Shown in pieces: positions 61,175-64,000 of a stretch of DNA of 64,000 nt (position 1 is its first letter; each line of letters begins with the position of its first letter). The translations under genes and the position numbers were made by a program. Source of the stretch: Methylobacterium radiotolerans JCM 2831 (GTDB lineage Bacteria; Pseudomonadota; Alphaproteobacteria; Rhizobiales; Beijerinckiaceae); assembly GCF_000019725.1 (NCBI RefSeq), contig NC_010505.1, forward strand, positions 4,325,001-4,389,000, read 5' to 3'. The notes beneath the pieces were generated by a model. The model made no database searches, had not been told where the DNA came from, and worked only from the letters and a program-made list of their open reading frames with translations.

Positions 61175-62038
61175 GTGCTGATGCGCTCCAAGCTGTTCGT
61201 CCCGGCCTCCCGGCCCGAATTGTTCGCGAAGGCCGCCACCGGCCCCGCCGACGCCCTCTCCTTCGACCTGGAGGACGCCGTGCCGGAAGCCCGCAAGGAC
61301 GAGGCGCGGGACACGCTCGCGACCTATCTGCGGGAAGCGCCGACCACCCTGCGCAAGGCGGTCGTGGTGCGGGTCAACGCCCCCGGCACCGGGCATTTCG
61401 CGCGCGACCTCGAGGCGGTGTCCCTGCCGCGCACGGATCTCATCAACCTGCCGATGGTCGAGGATCCGGCCGCCATCATCGAGGCGGCCGCGCGCCTCGA
61501 CCGCCTCGATCCGACGGGTCGCATTCGCCTCCTCGTCAACATCGAGACCCCGAGAAGCCTCCGCCGGGCGGCTGACCTCGCCTGCGCGCATCCCCGCGTC
61601 GCCGGCCTGCAGATCGGCTACGCCGATCTGCTGGAGCCGTGCGGCATCGTCCGGCACGACGAAGCCGCCCTCGCTCAGATCCGCGTCGCCGTCCGGCTCG
61701 CCGCCGCCGAGGCCGGCCTGCCCGCCTATGACGGAGCCTTCGCGGCGGTGAGGGACCCCGAGGCCTTCCGCGCCGAGTGCGAGGCGGCCCGCCGCCACGG
61801 CTTCGCGGGCAAGACCTGTATCCACCCGTCCCAGGTCGACATCGCCAACGCCGCCTTCCTGCCGAGCCCGGACGCGGTGGCGTGGTCGCGCCGCATCCTG
61901 GCGGCGGCCGCCGAGGCCGAGGCGCGGGGTCTCGGCGCCATCCTCGTGGACGGGCGGATGATCGATCCGCCCTTCCTGGCCCGCGCCCGCGCCGTCGTGG
62001 CGCTGTCCGATCTCCACACCGCGACGGAAGTCCCATGA
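61175..62038 (+). CDS. CitE-like acyl-CoA lyase (HpcH/HpaI superfamily)
   Basis: 287 residues. TIM-barrel lyase that cleaves a 3-hydroxyacyl-CoA such as malyl-CoA or citramalyl-CoA. Family elements: RSKLFVPASRPELFAKA at the start, SFDLEDAVPEARKDEAR (metal Asp/Glu), LVNIETPRSL (metal Glu) and KTCIHPSQVDIANAAFLP. The stand-alone form, with no CitD or CitF, argues for CoA-ester rather than acyl-carrier-protein substrates. GTG 61175 with GGAGG upstream; ATG 61181 is two codons later. Thirteen bases from the transporter; its stop overlaps the next ATG. Confidence 0.88.
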   Translation: MLMRSKLFVPASRPELFAKAATGPADALSFDLEDAVPEARKDEARDTLATYLREAPTTLRKAVVVRVNAPGTGHFARDLEAVSLPRTDLINLPMVEDPAAIIEAAARLDRLDPTGRIRLLVNIETPRSLRRAADLACAHPRVAGLQIGYADLLEPCGIVRHDEAALAQIRVAVRLAAAEAGLPAYDGAFAAVRDPEAFRAECEAARRHGFAGKTCIHPSQVDIANAAFLPSPDAVAWSRRILAAAAEAEARGLGAILVDGRMIDPPFLARARAVVALSDLHTATEVP

Positions 62039-63276
62039 CCGAGCGCGAACTGCACCGGCGCGCCTACCGACCCGAGGCCCGGGGTATCCTCGACGGGGTG
62101 CGCATCCTCGACCTCTCCCGGCTCTTCGCCGGCAACGTCCTGACGCAGATGCTCGGCGATTTCGGTGCCGAGGTGATCAAGGTCGAGCCCCCCGAGGGCG
62201 ACACCCTGCGCGCCTGGAAGACCGAGGGCGTCGAGACCCACTGGAAGATCTACGCCCGCAACAAGAAGAGCCTGTGCCTGTCGCTGCGCGATCCCCGCGC
62301 CGTCGAGGTGCTCCGCGCGCTCGTGCCCTCCTGCCAGATGCTGATCGAAAGCTTCCGCCCCGGGGTGCTGGAAGCGATGGGCCTCGCGCCGGAGTCTCTG
62401 CACGCCCTCAATCCCGGATTGACGATCATCCGCATCTCCGGCTGGGGGCAGGACGGGCCCTACGCGCAGCGGCCCGGCTTCGGCACGGTCATCGAGGGCT
62501 TCTCGGGCTTCGCCGCCATGAACGGCTTCGCCGACCGCGAGCCCGTGCTGCCGCCGATGTACCTCGCGGACGGCGTCGCCGGACTCACCGGCGCCTCGGC
62601 CGCCATGATCGCCCTGCGCGAGGTCGAGGTGAACGGCGGCCGGGGGCAGGTGATCGATCTGCCGCTTCTGGATCCGCTCTTCGCGATCCTCAGCCCGCAG
62701 GCCGCCCATTACCGGCTCACCGGCAAGGGAAAGCCGCGGACCGGCTCGCGCTCGACGAACTCGGCGCCGCGCAACGCCTACCGGTGCAGCGACGGGCTCT
62801 ATGTCGGCCTGTCGGGCTCGATCCAGAAGATGGCCGAGCGCCTGTTCCGGGCGATCGGGCGCCCCGACCTCGTGGACGATCCGCGCTTCCGCACCAACGC
62901 CGACCGGCTGCGCCACGTGGACGAGCTCGACGCGATCATCGGCGCCTTCATCGCGGAGCGGACGCAGGACGAGAACGTCGCGTTCTTCGAGGCCGCCGAG
63001 GTGACGATCGGCCCGATCAACGATGCGGCCAAGCTCGTCGCCGACCCGCACGTGGTCGAGCGCGAACTCATCGCCGACTATCCCGACCCCGACATGGGGC
63101 TCATCCCCATGCACGCCGTCGTGCCGCGGCTCCACGACCGGCCGGGCGCGATCCGCACGCCCGCGCCCACCCTCGGCCAGCACAACCGCGAGGTGCTGGG
63201 GCAGATCGGCATCGCGGGCGCGGCCTTTGACGACCTCGTCGCCGCGGGCGTGGTCCGCAGCGGCGACGCCCGCTGA
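62035..63276 (+). CDS. Class III (CaiB/BaiF) CoA-transferase
   Basis: 413 residues. Moves CoA from a donor such as succinyl-CoA to a free carboxylic acid. Signatures: ILDLSRLFAGNVLTQMLGDFGAEVIKVEPPEGD, FRPGVLEAMGL and the catalytic Asp179 in YLADGVAGLTGA. Its ATG overlaps the lyase stop (ATGA), so the lyase and transferase are coupled; together they could turn a 2-hydroxy-diacid into its CoA ester and split it. Confidence 0.93.
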   Translation: MTERELHRRAYRPEARGILDGVRILDLSRLFAGNVLTQMLGDFGAEVIKVEPPEGDTLRAWKTEGVETHWKIYARNKKSLCLSLRDPRAVEVLRALVPSCQMLIESFRPGVLEAMGLAPESLHALNPGLTIIRISGWGQDGPYAQRPGFGTVIEGFSGFAAMNGFADREPVLPPMYLADGVAGLTGASAAMIALREVEVNGGRGQVIDLPLLDPLFAILSPQAAHYRLTGKGKPRTGSRSTNSAPRNAYRCSDGLYVGLSGSIQKMAERLFRAIGRPDLVDDPRFRTNADRLRHVDELDAIIGAFIAERTQDENVAFFEAAEVTIGPINDAAKLVADPHVVERELIADYPDPDMGLIPMHAVVPRLHDRPGAIRTPAPTLGQHNREVLGQIGIAGAAFDDLVAAGVVRSGDAR

Positions 63277-63299
63277 CGACAATGACAGGGAGGCTGGGA

Positions 63300-64000
63300 A
63301 TGCCCACGCTGACACGCCGCGGCTTCGTCGCGGCCGCCATGGCCGGCATGGCCGGCATGGCCGGCATGGCAACGTCCGACTGGGCGCGCGCGACCGACGG
63401 ATCGGTGCCGAACTCGGCCGGGACCGAGCGGCCGCGCCATCGTGCGCCGGCCCGGGCCTGCGATTGCCACTTCCACATCATCGACGCGCGCTTCCCGCCG
63501 CCGGACACGCCCAAGCCCCCGGGCATGACCTTCGACGCGTATCGCCTGCTCCAGGCGCGTCTCGGCACGACCCGCGCCGTGCCGGTCCAGCCGAAGAATC
63601 ACGGCACCGACCCGACCTGTCTGCTGGACGCCCTCGCGCGCTTCGGCGGGAACGGGCGCGGCATCGCCGTCCTGCGCCCGGACGTCACCGACGTCGAGCT
63701 GAAGCGCCTCGACGCCGGCTACGTCCGCGGCCTTCGCTTCAGCGTGTGGAATCCCAACGACACGGTGGCCCCCATCGCGACGATCGAGCCGCTCGCCAAG
63801 CGCATCGCCGATCTCGGCTGGCACGTGCAGTTGCACATGTCCGGGAACCAGATCCGGGAGAACGAGGCCCTGCTGAACAGGCTGCCATGCCCCATCGTAT
63901 TCGACCACATGGGCCGCCTCGACCCGGCCAGGGGGCCCGACGATCCCGCCTTCGCGACCATCGCCGGACTGGTCGAGAAGGGCCGGGCCTGGGTGAAGCT
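63300..64000 (+). CDS. Tat-exported amidohydrolase-2 family protein, 3' end outside window
   Basis: Partial; 233 residues visible. Start MPTLTRRGFVAAAMAGMAGM has the twin-Arg motif TRRGF and a hydrophobic core made of Met-Ala-Gly repeats, so it should be folded in the cytoplasm and exported. The metal-binding HxH of the TIM-barrel amidohydrolase-2 family is His57-Phe-His59 (CDCHFHIID). FDHMGRLDPARGP and QLHMSGNQ further on resemble 2-pyrone-4,6-dicarboxylate lactonase and related sugar-acid lactonases. GGGAGG precedes the ATG. Last gene seen of the LysR-linked operon. Confidence 0.85.
   Translation, partial: MPTLTRRGFVAAAMAGMAGMAGMATSDWARATDGSVPNSAGTERPRHRAPARACDCHFHIIDARFPPPDTPKPPGMTFDAYRLLQARLGTTRAVPVQPKNHGTDPTCLLDALARFGGNGRGIAVLRPDVTDVELKRLDAGYVRGLRFSVWNPNDTVAPIATIEPLAKRIADLGWHVQLHMSGNQIRENEALLNRLPCPIVFDHMGRLDPARGPDDPAFATIAGLVEKGRAWVK
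63339..63365. repeat. 9-bp tandem repeats in the Tat signal peptide
   Basis: ATGGCCGGC three times head to tail, then ATGGC. Codes the M-A-G-M-A-G-M-A-G stretch of the amidohydrolase signal peptide; in frame, so copy number could change without breaking the gene. Confidence 0.85.

Noticed and set aside
1..64000. tRNA or rRNA genes
   Set aside because: No T-loop GTTCGAATC-type signatures with matching acceptor stems were found by eye.

Overview
The window is chromosomal DNA of a very GC-rich alphaproteobacterium, most likely a Methylobacterium-type member of the Hyphomicrobiales. This rests on base composition (about 70% GC nearly throughout), the gene order mnmG-rsmG-parA-parB with holA close by, the pth-ychF-MaoC block, an EcfG-type stress promoter with a ROSE RNA thermometer ahead of a small heat-shock gene, and an Irr-like iron box. 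I see no rRNA or tRNA genes, CRISPR arrays, insertion sequences or prophage genes. Most of the window is ordinary chromosome.

Layout. 1-8.6 kb: a TPR protein cut by the window edge, ETF-ubiquinone oxidoreductase, a family-4-like uracil-DNA glycosylase, a YpfJ-type metallopeptidase, an ABC-F ATPase and two small proteins, with three copies of a palindromic intergenic repeat. 8.6-24.5 kb: the chromosome-segregation neighbourhood. mnmE and mnmG flank an 8-kb accessory segment (class A beta-lactamase, YbaK, panC, porin, a degenerate EAL protein, MipA, a metal-binding protein), then rsmG-parA-parB, a methyltransferase, holA and lptE. parS-like 16-mers lie at 9988, 19753 (perfect) and 37212. 24.5-31 kb: AEC transporter, TonB-dependent siderophore receptor, class A acid phosphatase, an AT-richer orphan gene of unknown function and a hydrolase-fold protein lacking its nucleophile. 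31-44.5 kb: dapD, a cNMP-binding protein, a response regulator, an L,D-transpeptidase, a YggS protein, leuS, a solute-binding protein, TerC, a lipid kinase, two exported or membrane proteins and galM.

44.5-47.4 kb is a stress module on the minus strand. An EcfG promoter and ROSE thermometer precede two Hsp20 genes. A three-gene operon follows, ending in an unusual protein that joins an NDUFS4-like complex I domain to a small domain also present in the first gene of that operon. 47.6-58.3 kb: ftsK, mtnA, a methyltransferase, MaoC-ychF-pth and a FUSC-family protein. 58.7-64 kb is a catabolic cassette: a LysR regulator divergent from a 2-hydroxycarboxylate transporter, a CitE-like lyase, a class III CoA-transferase and a Tat-exported amidohydrolase running off the end. 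A near-ideal LysR operator palindrome sits in the divergent promoter. The genes suggest a route in which a lactone is opened outside the cytoplasm, the hydroxy-acid is imported, activated with CoA and cleaved. This cassette and the Hsp20/NDUFS4 module are the two most interesting parts of the window.
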